A stretch of 64,000 nucleotides of DNA from Halomonas sp. TA22 (GCF_013009075.1 NZ_CP053108.1:2604001-2668000); one strand, 5' to 3'; shown: positions 39,285 to 60,513, counted from the first letter of the stretch. Made by a program: numbers and translations. The notes: generated by a model from the letters alone, not told the origin.

Positions 39285-39652
39285 GCGTTATAGGGGTGCT
39301 TGCGATCTCTCTGACACGATTCGCATGCCATATGCACGATCGGCATGGGGGGAAAGGTGAAAATTAGACCAAAGTATTATCCTAGGGGACTGCGTGGTAG
39401 GGGTGAGCTAAGCCTTTGAAGGCTTTGGGGTTTTATTTCCAAGGGAAGCCTAAGAGCGCGATTTTGCAATGTTTTTTGGGAACCTGAAGGTGCGGGAGAA
39501 TTGCGCTGGAGGGAAGGGCTGGCTATGCTGACCGGCCTTTTTATCTCAGAATGGCAGCTCAAAAACCCTTATAAAATAACAAGAAAAACCGGTAATTATG
39601 CCTCGCCTTCTTTCTGAATACAAGCTTACGAATTTTCTGTGAGGGCACGCCC
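39285..39652 (+). other. Upstream region of gltB
   Basis: About 370 bases without a confident gene; clearly more AT-rich than its surroundings in the last 120 bases. Contains AAGCCTT/AAGGCTT (about 39410-39426) followed by a T-rich stretch, a weak -10-like TATAAAAT at 39570-39577 without a good -35, and a 30-codon open frame 39525-39617 (MLTGLFISEWQLKNPYK...) with only a moderate ribosome-binding site. In Pseudomonas a SPOR-domain gene (DamX-like) lies here; none is present. Confidence 0.4.
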
Positions 39653-45578
<5,926 letters not shown>

Positions 45579-45603
45579 CCCACCACTGCTTGTGATAGGC
45601 GTT

Positions 45604-45630
45604 CGCCCTGGCCACTGGCCGGGGCGTTTT
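45604..45630 (+). terminator. Intrinsic terminator after gltD
   Basis: CGCCCTGGCC (45604-45613), loop ACT, GGCCGGGGCG (45617-45626; one G-U pair), then TTTTCGTTT. Confidence 0.88.
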
Positions 45631-45703
45631 CGTTTGCACTCTCCTCCCGGCCGCGAGCTCTTCTAGACTCAAGGTATCTCACATCGACAAGAGGCGGAGC
45701 GAT

Positions 45704-46258
45704 ATGAACGACGCGTTGGCATCATTAGGGCTGTTATCCCCGGACGAGAGGCCCGTTGCCCCCGAGCAGTTGACCTTCGATGACGATGGCCGCATTCCCA
45801 ACACTCGTCTGGCGACGCTGCATTTTCGCTCGCGGGGCGTCGACCCTGCGCTGGACCAGGAGGCGTTGGCGCAACGCTTCGCGAGCCTATTTACCGCCCA
45901 TGGCTGGAAGCCGAGCTGGCGCGGGGGCGTCTATGACTATCATCACTATCACTCTATCGCGCACGAAGGCTTTGGTGCGCTTGCCGGCTGGGGACTCCTG
46001 CGCCTGGGGGGCGAGGCGGGGCGTGATGTGGAGGTGCGCGCAGGTGATGTCCTGGTGCTGCCCGCCGGTACGGGGCATTGCCATGTCCAATCCAGCGATG
46101 ACTTTCTGCTGCTTGCGGCCTATCCCGTGGACCAGCCCGAACTCGACCTGCTGCGGGCTGACCCGGCCGAGCATGATGCGGCGGTGACGCGCATCGCCAA
46201 GGTGAGCCGTCCCCAGTACGATCCGCTGGGGGGCACCATGACGCAGTGGTGGCGCTGA
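45704..46258 (+). CDS. Cupin-domain protein, YjlB type
   Basis: 184 residues with a single cupin barrel. Seen: WRGGVYDYHHYHSIAHEGFG, which supplies several histidines and a glutamate for a metal site, VRAGDVLVLPAGTGHCHV as the second cupin motif, and a C-terminal DPLGGTMTQWWR. This resembles the uncharacterised YjlB family; substrate unknown. It stands alone between gltBD and pyrG. The start ATG at 45704 has AGGCGGAG upstream. Confidence 0.75.
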   Translation: MNDALASLGLLSPDERPVAPEQLTFDDDGRIPNTRLATLHFRSRGVDPALDQEALAQRFASLFTAHGWKPSWRGGVYDYHHYHSIAHEGFGALAGWGLLRLGGEAGRDVEVRAGDVLVLPAGTGHCHVQSSDDFLLLAAYPVDQPELDLLRADPAEHDAAVTRIAKVSRPQYDPLGGTMTQWWR

Positions 46259-46280
46259 GCCTGTGCCGTAAAGGCCAAAA

Positions 46281-46309
46281 TTGAGCGCCGGGGTCGAATC
46301 TGCTACTCT
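46281..46309 (+). promoter_or_regulatory. Candidate promoter of pyrG
   Basis: TTGAGC (46281-46286), 17-base spacer, TACTCT (46304-46309), giving a leader of about 55 nt before the pyrG start. Confidence 0.55.
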
Positions 46310-46349
46310 GTCGACCCATCCTGGCGTGGTTTCCTTCTGCGCCTTCTGA

Positions 46350-48901
<2,552 letters not shown>

Positions 48902-48955
48902 GCGCCGCCACGCGCAACCGAGCCCGATTCATTGCCACAACCGTTGATTGATTAA

Positions 48956-50263
<1,308 letters not shown>

Positions 50264-50288
50264 ACACTTAGTATGAGGGCTCTCCATG

Positions 50289-50317
50289 CGCGGGGTTTAC
50301 TCCCCGCGTTGAGTTTT
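50289..50317 (+). terminator. Terminator-like hairpin after eno
   Basis: CGCGGGG (50289-50295), loop TTTACT, CCCCGCG (50302-50308), followed by TTGAGTTTTG. The T-run is interrupted, so termination may be partial. Confidence 0.7.
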
Positions 50318-50323
50318 GTTACC

Positions 50324-50353
50324 TTGACATTATATTCGTGATCCTTGTAACAT
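50324..50353 (+). promoter_or_regulatory. Strong sigma-70-type promoter downstream of eno
   Basis: Consensus -35 TTGACA (50324-50329), 18-base spacer, TAACAT (50348-50353). It lies in non-coding DNA and is followed by a long inverted repeat at 50372-50426, not by an ORF. It may start an unknown RNA or an alternative longer form of the RsmZ-like RNA. Confidence 0.5.
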
Positions 50354-50371
50354 TAAGAAATCGATTTTTAC

Positions 50372-50426
50372 CTCCTCTGCGTAATCTATCACTTCATTTG
50401 ATGTAAGAGATTACGGACAAGAGGAG
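50372..50426 (+). promoter_or_regulatory. Inverted repeat containing a GacA-box-like site (UAS)
   Basis: TGTAAG (50402-50407), six bases, CGGACA (50414-50419) matches 10 of 12 positions of the GacA upstream activating sequence known from Pseudomonas rsm genes (TGTAAG-N6-CTTACA). It lies about 200 bases before the presumed start of the RsmZ-like RNA. The same bases belong to a longer inverted repeat: CTCCTCT/AGAGGAG outer, CGTAATCT/AGATTACG middle, and a short inner stem, so part of the match could reflect that repeat. Confidence 0.5.
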
Positions 50427-50611
50427 CGTCTTATCGCTTGCTCGATACGTATGACGGTTCTCTTGCAGGGCATTGCCGATCGGTAATGACCTGATTTGCA
50501 TCGATTCAATTTGCCTTGCTTTACCCTCCTTGTTGTGCAGCGTTTTGAGAAACGTTGTTTCTCATCCCTTGCCCCCTGTTTGAGTCTTGCCTCCTACCTG
50601 CCACACTTCAT

Positions 50612-50778
50612 TCAGGACATGGAGAGGCAGTCGCTTTTCCGGCAGGATGCATCGGGATGCAGAAATGGTGAGCCAGGTGCGACATGATGTCGCCTCCGGG
50701 CAGGGAAACCAAGGGAGAAAGAGCGGAGGGAACTGCTCAAGGAGTGGCTAGGAGCGGGCGACCTTCGGGTCGCCCTTG
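50612..50778 (+). ncRNA. rsmZ: RsmZ/CsrB-family small RNA (CsrA/RsmA-sequestering)
   Basis: The region begins TCAGGACATGG, much like the 5' end I recall for Pseudomonas RsmY, and contains ten GGA motifs within 139 bases (first at 50615, last at 50751), including AAGGGA, GCGGAGGGA, CAAGGAG and TAGGAG. Hairpins present GGA in loops: TGCAT-CGGG-ATGCA (50648-50661) and GAGC-loop-GCTC (50721-50738) with two GGA in its loop; GCGACA-TGA-TGTCGC (50679-50693) is a plain stem. It ends with GGGCGACC-TTCG-GGTCGCCC (50756-50775) and TTGTC. A -35-like TTGAGT (50580-50585) and CACACT (50602-50607) precede it. It lies beside fdxA, as rsmZ does in Pseudomonas. Such RNAs titrate CsrA; csrA is at 60514. Exact ends are inferred. 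Confidence 0.75.
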
Positions 50779-50819
50779 TCGATTGATCGACCAGCCAAGC
50801 AGCCCGTCAGGTAAATAAC

Positions 50820-50846
50820 GACGCCGAATGCCTCGCATTCGGCGTC
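50820..50846 (-). terminator. Terminator of fdxA
   Basis: Perfect 12-bp stem GACGCCGAATGC (50820-50831), loop CTC, complement 50835-50846; on the minus strand it is followed by GTTATTTAC. It lies 22 nt after the fdxA stop and may also back up termination of the RsmZ-like RNA. Confidence 0.8.
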
Positions 50847-50868
50847 GCCATGTCTGGCGTAGCGGTTT

Positions 50869-51192
50869 TCAGCGTTCGAGCTGCTCAAGCTTGCCCGGCT
50901 TGCCGTCCCACTCCTCGGCGTCGGCTGGCGGATCCTTCTTCTCGGTGATGTTTGGCCACACCTCGGCGAGTTCGGCATTGAGCTCGATGAAGGCCTGCTG
51001 CCCCTCCGGTAGCTCATCTTCCGAGAAGATCGCCTCGGCAGGGCACTCCGGCTCACACAAGGCGCAGTCGATACACTCGTCAGGATGGATGACCAGGAAG
51101 TTGGGGCCTTCGTAGAAGCAGTCGACCGGGCAGACCTCTACGCAATCGGTGTACTTGCACTTGATGCAGTTCTCGGTGACGACGAATGTCAT
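50869..51192 (-). CDS. fdxA: Ferredoxin FdxA (7Fe-8S type)
   Basis: 107 residues. Seen: [28 protein letters not shown] at the N-terminus (given here as pattern CxxCxxxxCxxxC plus a further Cys) and [16 protein letters not shown], the cysteine spacing of 3Fe-4S/4Fe-4S seven-iron ferredoxins, followed by a charged C-terminal extension with [19 protein letters not shown]. Start at ATG 51192; the frame is open to 51264 without family sequence. It lies downstream of mutS on the same strand and next to the small RNA gene, as in Pseudomonas. Confidence 0.96.
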   Translation of the reverse strand: MTFVVTENCIKCKYTDCVEVCPVDCFYEGPNFLVIHPDECIDCALCEPECPAEAIFSEDELPEGQQAFIELNAELAEVWPNITEKKDPPADAEEWDGKPGKLEQLER

Positions 51193-51380
51193 GTGACTTC
51201 CCCTCGGTCGTTTTCCTGACGGCGCTCGGTTGCCTGCCGATACCGTGAATAGGGTTATAAGCACGCTGCTCTATATAAGCGGCCATTCTAATGGCGACAT
51301 ATTCTAGTGGTGTCGCCAGGGCCCAGCAAGACGCCGTGACAAACGCCTTTCGATCATTTTGGCATGAGGTCATGCCCACT

Positions 51381-53963
51381 TCATATGCGTTCCCGCCAAG
51401 CGTAGAGCAATTCGAGTGCCTGGCGCGGAGTCAACTCATCCATGCTGAGGGCCGAAAGCTCCTCGATCAACGGGTGGGGCGCCGTGGCAAACAGGTCGTT
51501 CTGGATCGGCGTGGCGTAGCCATCGGCGGGTGCCGTGGAGATGGAGGGACGGCCATGATCCACCTCATGTTGCTCCAGCTGAGCCAGCTTCTCACGGGCC
51601 CGCGCGATCACCCCCTGGGGCACACCGGCAAGCTGTGCGACCTGAAGTCCGTAGCTCTGGCTTGCCGGCCCCTCCTCGACGCGATGCATGAAGACGATCC
51701 CATCGCGGTGCTCGGCGGCCGTCAGATGCACGTTGGCCACTCCCTCGGCCTGTTCGGGCAGGGCGGTCATCTCGAAGTAGTGAGTGGCGAACAGCGTGAA
51801 GGCGCGGGTCCGGGTCAGATGCTCGGCACTCGCCCAGGCCAGTGACAGGCCGTCGAAGGTACTGGTGCCGCGGCCGATCTCGTCCATCAGTACCAGGCTC
51901 AAGTCGGTGGCATTGTGCAGGATGTTGGCGGTCTCGGTCATCTCGACCATGAAGGTCGAGCGACCGCCTGCCAGGTCATCGCTGGAACCGATGCGGGTGA
52001 AGATGCGATCCACCGGGCCGATCTCGGCATCGTCGGCGGGCACGAAGCTGCCGGTATGGGCAAGCAGGGTGATCAGTGCCGCCTGGCGCATGTAGGTCGA
52101 CTTGCCGCCCATGTTGGGGCCGGTGATCACCAGCATGCGACGCTTGTCGTCGAGTATCAGGTCGTTGGGCACGAAGGGTGCCTCGCTGACCCGCTCCACT
52201 ACCGGATGCCGGCCGCCGTGAATGGCGATGCCCGGCGTCTCGGCGAGTCGAGGGCGGGTGAAGTCGAGCACCTGGGCGCGTTCGGCGAAGCTTGCCAGCA
52301 CATCCAGGGTGGCCAGGGCACGGCTGCTGGCCTGGAGCTGGTCGAGTTCGGCATTCAGGGTGTCGAGCAGGGCATCATAGAGCAGCTTCTCGCGGGCAAG
52401 GGCGCGTGACTTGGCCGACAACGCCTTGTCCTCGAACTCCTTGAGCTCGGGAATGATGAAGCGCTCGGCGTTCTTCAGCGTCTGGCGACGTTGGTAGTCG
52501 ATCGGTATCTCGCGGGCCTGGGCGCGGGGGATCTCGATATAGTAGCCATGCACGCGGTTGTAGCCGACCTTGAGCCCGGCAAGGCCGGTACGCTCGCGCT
52601 CGCGGGTCTCGAGCTTGATCAGGTAGTCGCCGGCGTGCTCGGCCAAACCGCGGTACTCATCGAGCTCTGCATCGAAACCGTTGGCAATCACCCCGCCGTC
52701 GCGAATCACCACTGGCGGATTGTCGACCAGCGCACGGGTCAGGGTCTCGGCAAGTTCAGGATAGGGGCGAATATGGCGGCGCAGCGCATCCAGCGTCGAG
52801 CCTTCGGCGAATTCGCCCAGCGACGTCTGCAGGACGGGAAGTGCATTGAGTGCATCGCGCAGGCGGGCCAGGTCGCGGGGCCGGGCGCTATAGAGCGCGA
52901 CCCGGGCAAGGATGCGCTCGACATCGCCGATCGCGCCAAGCGTGTCGCGCAGTGCCACAAACGCCTCACGCTCCAGCAGCAGGGTAACGGCGGCCTGGCG
53001 CTCGCCCAGTTGGGCGCGATCGCGCAGCGGGCGGTTGAGCCAGCGCTTGAGCAAGCGCGAGCCCATGGCGGTGGCGGTGGTGTCGAGCACGTTGGCCAGG
53101 GTGTTGTCGGGGCTACCGCCGAGGTTGATGTCGATCTCTAGGTTGCGCCGGGTGGCGGCGTCGATCACCACCGCGTCGTCGCGGTTCTCCACGCCAATGG
53201 CGGTGACGTGGGGCAGCCGCGAGCGCTGGGTATCGCGGGCATACTCGATCAATACTCCAGCGGCGGTCAGTGCGGCACGCAGATGGGCACAGCCGAAGCC
53301 GCGCATATCCTGCACGTTGAACTGATCGCACAGGGTGCGCGTGGCGGCGTCGAGATCGAATAGCCAGTCACTCTGGCGGCGCACGCCGTTGCGCCCGGCA
53401 AGTGCCGGGGGAAGATCGATGCCGTCGGCCACCAGCAGCTCGGCGGGGGCGAGGCGCTGGATCTCGGCGAGCATGTCGGCTTCGCCCTCCACCTCGAGCA
53501 GGCTGAAGCGCCCGCTGGAGAGCTCCAGCCAGGCTAGCCCCCAGCAGTGGCCAGCAGGGTGCAGGGCCAGCAACAGGTTGTCGCGGCGTGCATCGAGCAG
53601 CGCCTCGTCATACAGCGTGCCGGGGGTGACGATACGCACCACCTTGCGATCCACCGGCCCCTTGGAGGTGGCGGGGTCGCCGATCTGCTCGCAGATCGCC
53701 ACCGATTCGCCGGCCTTGACCAGCCTTGCCAGGTAGCCCTCGGCACTGTGGTAGGGTACGCCGGCCATGGGGATCGGCTTGCCGGCCGACTGGCCGCGGC
53801 TGGTCAGGGTGATGTCGAGCAGGGCGGCGGCACGTCTGGCGTCGTCGAAGAAGAGTTCGTAGAAGTCGCCCATGCGATAGAACAGCAGCACGTCGGGGTG
53901 CTCGCGCTTGATCTTCAGGAACTGGGTCATCATCGGCGTGTGCTGCACGCTGGCCTGAGACAT
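51381..53963 (-). CDS. mutS: DNA mismatch repair protein MutS
   Basis: Recognises mismatches and small loops and recruits MutL. 860 residues. Seen: N-terminal mismatch-binding domain with [17 protein letters not shown] (the Phe-x-Glu wedge follows from FYELF), [12 protein letters not shown], the lever/clamp domains with [10 protein letters not shown], and the ABC-type ATPase with [19 protein letters not shown] and [21 protein letters not shown], then the C-terminal helix-turn-helix. Divergent from pncC. 188 bases separate it from fdxA downstream. Confidence 0.98.
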   Translation of the reverse strand: MSQASVQHTPMMTQFLKIKREHPDVLLFYRMGDFYELFFDDARRAAALLDITLTSRGQSAGKPIPMAGVPYHSAEGYLARLVKAGESVAICEQIGDPATSKGPVDRKVVRIVTPGTLYDEALLDARRDNLLLALHPAGHCWGLAWLELSSGRFSLLEVEGEADMLAEIQRLAPAELLVADGIDLPPALAGRNGVRRQSDWLFDLDAATRTLCDQFNVQDMRGFGCAHLRAALTAAGVLIEYARDTQRSRLPHVTAIGVENRDDAVVIDAATRRNLEIDINLGGSPDNTLANVLDTTATAMGSRLLKRWLNRPLRDRAQLGERQAAVTLLLEREAFVALRDTLGAIGDVERILARVALYSARPRDLARLRDALNALPVLQTSLGEFAEGSTLDALRRHIRPYPELAETLTRALVDNPPVVIRDGGVIANGFDAELDEYRGLAEHAGDYLIKLETRERERTGLAGLKVGYNRVHGYYIEIPRAQAREIPIDYQRRQTLKNAERFIIPELKEFEDKALSAKSRALAREKLLYDALLDTLNAELDQLQASSRALATLDVLASFAERAQVLDFTRPRLAETPGIAIHGGRHPVVERVSEAPFVPNDLILDDKRRMLVITGPNMGGKSTYMRQAALITLLAHTGSFVPADDAEIGPVDRIFTRIGSSDDLAGGRSTFMVEMTETANILHNATDLSLVLMDEIGRGTSTFDGLSLAWASAEHLTRTRAFTLFATHYFEMTALPEQAEGVANVHLTAAEHRDGIVFMHRVEEGPASQSYGLQVAQLAGVPQGVIARAREKLAQLEQHEVDHGRPSISTAPADGYATPIQNDLFATAPHPLIEELSALSMDELTPRQALELLYAWRERI

Positions 53964-54084
53964 GGGAGTCCTTGATACTTGAGTGGGTCGTAAGGCCTTG
54001 CAGCGACCCTGCGGTCGCTGCGAAAAGCCACTATTCTACGCTGACCAAAGCGATCCGTCAGTCTGTCGATAGCAGGAGAAACCC

Positions 54085-54594
54085 ATGTCACTCCCCGCCA
54101 ATAACCTTGAAAGCCTTGCCCCGGCCGCGCTTGGCGAAAGGCTCGGCGAGCTGTGTCGCGCTCGGGCGATCAACGTGACCACTGCGGAGTCGTGCACCGG
54201 CGGCGGGGTGGCCTGCGCCATCACCGCCGTGGCTGGCAGTTCCGACTACTTCGAGACTGGTTACGTGACCTATAGCAATGCCGCCAAGACGCGCCTGCTC
54301 GGCGTACCTGGCGCGTTGATCGAGCGCTGCGGTGCGGTCAGTCGCGAGGTGGTCGAGGCGATGGTGGCCGGTGCCTGTCGCGACAGCGGTGCGGCGTTGG
54401 GGGTGGCGATCAGCGGCGTCGCTGGCCCCGGTGGTGGCAGCGAGGAGAAGCCGGTGGGCACGGTATGGCTAGCCTGGGGCAGTCATGACCAGCAGCAGGC
54501 CGAACGCCATCACTTCCCTGGCGACCGCGAGGCCATCCGCCACCAAGCGGTACAGCTTGCCCTCGCCGGACTGATCGCGCGGCTCGAACGCTAA
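54085..54594 (+). CDS. pncC: Nicotinamide-nucleotide amidase (CinA C-terminal domain protein)
   Basis: Hydrolyses nicotinamide mononucleotide to nicotinate mononucleotide, recycling the NMN released by NAD-dependent DNA ligase. 169 residues consisting of the CinA C-terminal domain only, as in E. coli YgaD/PncC. Seen: TTAESCTGGGVACAITAVAGSS with the catalytic serine/cysteine region, FETGYVTYSNAAKTRLLGVP, and AISGVAGPGGGSEEKPVGTVW. It precedes recA, a conserved neighbourhood. Confidence 0.94.
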   Translation: MSLPANNLESLAPAALGERLGELCRARAINVTTAESCTGGGVACAITAVAGSSDYFETGYVTYSNAAKTRLLGVPGALIERCGAVSREVVEAMVAGACRDSGAALGVAISGVAGPGGGSEEKPVGTVWLAWGSHDQQQAERHHFPGDREAIRHQAVQLALAGLIARLER

Positions 54595-54638
54595 AAAATT
54601 GCGAGAACGGTAGGCGCGCCGCGCTTTTTTCTCCATAA

Positions 54639-54658
54639 TACTGTGCAGTCATACAGTG
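54639..54658 (+). promoter_or_regulatory. LexA (SOS) box in front of recA
   Basis: TACTGTGCAGTCATACAGTG contains CTGT (54641-54644), eight bases, ACAG (54653-54656), the gammaproteobacterial SOS box. It overlaps a likely -10 (TAATAC, 54636-54641) and lies 34 nt before the recA ATG, so LexA would repress recA. Confidence 0.9.
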
Positions 54659-54692
54659 CTCAGTTCCCTCTCGTCATCGTAGGAGGCCCTTA

Positions 54693-55751
54693 ATGGCTCA
54701 GGACGATAATCGCTCCAAGGCGCTCAACGCCGCTCTTTCCCAAATCGAACGCCAGTTCGGCAAGGGTACCGTGATGCGGCTGGGCGATACCCCGCGCGTC
54801 GTCATGCCGTCGGTATCCACCGGCTCCCTGGGGCTGGATATCGCACTGGGCATCGGCGGGCTTCCCTATGGTCGGGTGGTCGAGATCTTCGGCCCGGAAT
54901 CCTCGGGCAAGACCACCCTGACGCTGTCGGTGATCGCCCAGGCCCAGAAACAGGGCAAGACCTGCGCCTTCATCGACGCCGAGCACGCGCTGGATCCGAG
55001 CTATGCCGAGAAGCTTGGCGTGAACCTCGATGACCTGCTGGTCTCGCAGCCCGACACCGGTGAGCAGGCGCTCGAGATCTGCGACATGCTGGTGCGCTCC
55101 GGCGGCGTCGACGTGATCGTCATCGACTCGGTGGCCGCGCTCACCCCGCGTGCCGAGATCGAGGGCGAGATGGGCGACTCCCACGTCGGCCTGCAGGCAC
55201 GTCTAATGTCCCAGGCGCTGCGCAAGGTGACCGGACACATCAAGAACGCCAACTGCATGGTGATCTTCATCAACCAGATCCGCATGAAGATCGGCGTGAT
55301 GTTCGGTAGTCCGGAAACCACCACCGGCGGCAATGCGCTGAAGTTCTACGCCAGCGTGCGTCTGGATATCCGCCGTACCGGTTCGGTGAAGCAGGGCGAC
55401 GAGGTTACCGGCAACGAAACCCGCGTCAAGGTGGTCAAGAACAAGGTGGCGCCGCCGTTCCGCCAGGCCGAGTTCCAGATTCTCTACGGCAAGGGCATCT
55501 ACCATGCCGGTGAGGTCGTCGATCTGGGCGTGCAGTGCAACCTGATCGACAAGGCGGGCGCCTGGTACAGCTACAAGGGCAACAAGATCGGTCAGGGCAA
55601 GGCCAACGCCGCCCAGTTCCTCGAGGACAATCCGGCGATCATGGACGAGATCGAGACGCAGATTCGCGGTCAGCTGCTGGCCACCGTCGAGCCGAAGGCC
55701 GAGACCGAATCCGCCGTTCCCGAAGCGAGCGGCGAGGACGACCTGCTCTAA
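54693..55751 (+). CDS. recA: DNA recombinase RecA
   Basis: Forms filaments on single-stranded DNA, catalyses strand exchange and triggers LexA cleavage. 352 residues. Seen: [22 protein letters not shown], Walker [56 protein letters not shown] (loop 2 region), and a C-terminal acidic tail [15 protein letters not shown] precedes the ATG. Regulated by the SOS box upstream; recX starts three bases after the stop. Confidence 0.99.
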   Translation: MAQDDNRSKALNAALSQIERQFGKGTVMRLGDTPRVVMPSVSTGSLGLDIALGIGGLPYGRVVEIFGPESSGKTTLTLSVIAQAQKQGKTCAFIDAEHALDPSYAEKLGVNLDDLLVSQPDTGEQALEICDMLVRSGGVDVIVIDSVAALTPRAEIEGEMGDSHVGLQARLMSQALRKVTGHIKNANCMVIFINQIRMKIGVMFGSPETTTGGNALKFYASVRLDIRRTGSVKQGDEVTGNETRVKVVKNKVAPPFRQAEFQILYGKGIYHAGEVVDLGVQCNLIDKAGAWYSYKGNKIGQGKANAAQFLEDNPAIMDEIETQIRGQLLATVEPKAETESAVPEASGEDDLL

Positions 55752-55754
55752 CTC

Positions 55755-56219
55755 ATGCTTGGCACTTCCGACAGGGGCGATTCCTCTCCCCGTGACGATG
55801 CCATTCGCCTGCTGGCAAGACGCGACTACTCACGCTTCGAGTTGCAATCGCGCCTTGCCGCCAAGGGACATGCCGACAGCGAGGTGTCGGCATGTCTCGA
55901 TCAGCTCGCCGAGCAGGGGCTGCAATGCGACCAGCGCTTTCTGGAAAGCTTCCTGCGTTCGCGTGTGTCGCGCGGACAGGGTCTGCTCAAGATCCGCGCC
56001 GAGCTTGGCAAGCGAGGCGTCTCCCGCGAATTGATCGCCCAGGCCCTGGCTGAGACCGATCAGGACTGGTACGCGCTGGCCTGCGAGACCCTTGCCAGAC
56101 GCTTCGATGGCCCCGGCGGCGACCCGCGCGAGCGTGCCCGTCGCGAACGCTTCCTGGCCGGCCGCGGCTTCGATTTCGACCAGGTTCGCCATGCCTTGGC
56201 CAATGCCTGGAACGATTGA
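55755..56219 (+). CDS. recX: Regulatory protein RecX
   Basis: Modulates RecA filament growth. 154 residues made of three-helix repeats: AIRLLARRDYSRFELQSRLAAKG, then GLQCDQRFLESFLRSRVSRGQGLLKIRAEL-type sequence and a third repeat ending FDFDQVRHALANAWND. Immediately after recA, so probably expressed by partial readthrough of the recA transcript as in E. coli. The N-terminus is variable, so the exact start is less certain than the identity. Confidence 0.93.
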   Translation: MLGTSDRGDSSPRDDAIRLLARRDYSRFELQSRLAAKGHADSEVSACLDQLAEQGLQCDQRFLESFLRSRVSRGQGLLKIRAELGKRGVSRELIAQALAETDQDWYALACETLARRFDGPGGDPRERARRERFLAGRGFDFDQVRHALANAWND

Positions 56220-56380
56220 CCCATTTCCCCGCATCTCTCCCGCTGAAAGTTCCTTGACGACTGCGTTATACTACTGCCCTTTGTGTCGGCGTGGTCGCGC
56301 TCAGTTGTGCTTCGCGCCGGTTTGCCTGGCCGGAGTACGCCTGCCTGGCGTGCCAAAATGCTTATCGTCACGGATACTTT

Positions 56381-58993
<2,613 letters not shown>

Positions 58994-59092
58994 CGACCAA
59001 GGGCTGGCCACAGGCCCAGCCCTGCTTGTGGCGTTGGCCGACGCACAGGGTTGCTTGACGTACTCATTTACTGACTACCAGGACAATCGCAT

Positions 59093-60343
59093 ATGGCGTT
59101 ATACGTACAGAAATTCGGAGGCACCTCGGTGGGCTCGGTCGAGCGCATCAAGGCCGTGGCGGAGAAGGTCAAGCGCTTCCGAGAAGAGGGACATCAGATC
59201 GTGGTCGTAGTCTCGGCGATGAGCGGCGAGACCAACCGCTTGATCGGCCTGGCGAGTGAAATCAACGACGAACCCACGCCTCGCGAGATGGACATGCTGG
59301 TTTCCACCGGCGAACAGGTGACGATCTCGCTGCTGGCCATGGCGCTGCACAAGCTCGGCGTCCCGGCAACCTCCTATACCGGCGCTCAGGTCGGCATCAT
59401 GACCGATAGCGCGCACACGAAGGCGCGTATTCAACGGATTGAAACCGATGACATGCGCGAAGATCTGGACAACGGCCAGGTCGTGGTCGTGGCGGGCTTT
59501 CAGGGCGTCGATGGCGAGGGCAACATCACCACCCTTGGGCGCGGCGGGTCGGATACCACTGGTGTGGCGCTGGCCGCGGCGCTCAAGGCCGATGAGTGCC
59601 AGATCTACACCGATGTCGACGGGGTCTACACCACCGACCCGCGCGTCTGCTCCAAGGCGCGCCGGCTGGAGACGATCACCGTCGAGGAGATGCTCGAGCT
59701 TGCGAGCCTCGGCTCCAAGGTGCTGCAGATCCGTGCCGTCGAATTCGCCGGTAAATATAACGTGGCGCTACGTGTGCTCTCCAGTTTCGAGGATGGTCCC
59801 GGCACGCTGATCGTCGCTGACACAGATGAAGAAGAGGATTCCATGGAAGAACCGCTGATCTCCGGTATCGCCTTCACCGCCAACGAGGCCAAGCTGACCC
59901 TGCTCAATACGCCGGACGTGCCGGGCGTGGCGTCACGTATCCTTGGGCCGATCGCCGATGCCAATATCGAGGTCGATATGATCGTGCAAAATGTGGCCCC
60001 GGTAGGCGACTACACCGATTTCACTTTCACCGTGGCCAAGGGCGACTACAAGCACACCATGCGCATCATTCAGGATCAGGTGATCCCCGATCTGGGCGGT
60101 GGCGAGCTGCGTGGTGACGATAACATCGCCAAGGTCTCCCTGGTGGGTGTCGGCATGCGCTCCCATGCCGGTGTGGCGTCAAAGATGTTCCGGGTCCTGG
60201 CCGATGAGAATATTAATATCCGCATGGTCTCGACGTCGGAAATCAAGATTTCCGTTGTGATCGATGAAAAGCAGATGGAATTGGCGGTGCGTTCCCTGCA
60301 CACTGCCTTCGGTCTGGACCAGGACGATATTGAACAGGAATAA
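59093..60343 (+). CDS. lysC: Aspartate kinase (class I, two ACT domains)
   Basis: Phosphorylates aspartate for lysine, threonine and methionine synthesis and, in halomonads, ectoine. 416 residues. Seen: YVQKFGGTSVGSVERI, VVVVSAMSGETNRLIGLA, the FQGVDGEGNITTLGRGGSDT loop, and QIYTDVDGVYTTDPR in the kinase domain (1-245), then two ACT domains (about 265-410) containing VPGVASRILGPIADANI and RMVSTSEIKISVVID. An in-frame ATG at 59843 with GAAGAGGA just before it could start a separate beta subunit of 166 residues. Not fused to homoserine dehydrogenase. Feedback amino acids cannot be read by eye. Confidence 0.96.
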   Translation: MALYVQKFGGTSVGSVERIKAVAEKVKRFREEGHQIVVVVSAMSGETNRLIGLASEINDEPTPREMDMLVSTGEQVTISLLAMALHKLGVPATSYTGAQVGIMTDSAHTKARIQRIETDDMREDLDNGQVVVVAGFQGVDGEGNITTLGRGGSDTTGVALAAALKADECQIYTDVDGVYTTDPRVCSKARRLETITVEEMLELASLGSKVLQIRAVEFAGKYNVALRVLSSFEDGPGTLIVADTDEEEDSMEEPLISGIAFTANEAKLTLLNTPDVPGVASRILGPIADANIEVDMIVQNVAPVGDYTDFTFTVAKGDYKHTMRIIQDQVIPDLGGGELRGDDNIAKVSLVGVGMRSHAGVASKMFRVLADENINIRMVSTSEIKISVVIDEKQMELAVRSLHTAFGLDQDDIEQE

Positions 60344-60513
60344 GGCATTTAAATTTTGCTTATAGCTTCTACGCTATGAATAGCAGGAAGCTAAAGCATC
60401 GGGGTGGCGCTTATATTCAACGCTGCTTATGATTTTTAATTGCCTAGTACTATTAGGCTTGAAGTAATGAATTTTTGCATTCCGTTGCAGGAAGTCTGAG
60501 AAGGAGATCAGCT
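60344..60513 (+). promoter_or_regulatory. csrA leader with GGA motifs
   Basis: AT-rich region between lysC and csrA. It contains three GGA motifs typical of CsrA binding: AGGAAG at 60385-60390, AGGAAG at 60489-60494 and AAGGAG at 60501-60506, the last being the csrA ribosome-binding site. A small stem GCCTA/TAGGC lies near 60443-60460. This would allow CsrA to repress its own translation, as in E. coli. No promoter was assigned with confidence. Confidence 0.45.

Noticed and set aside
39285-39652. A riboswitch in front of gltB
   Set aside because: No arrangement matching a glutamine riboswitch or another class I know could be recognised; only small stems are present.
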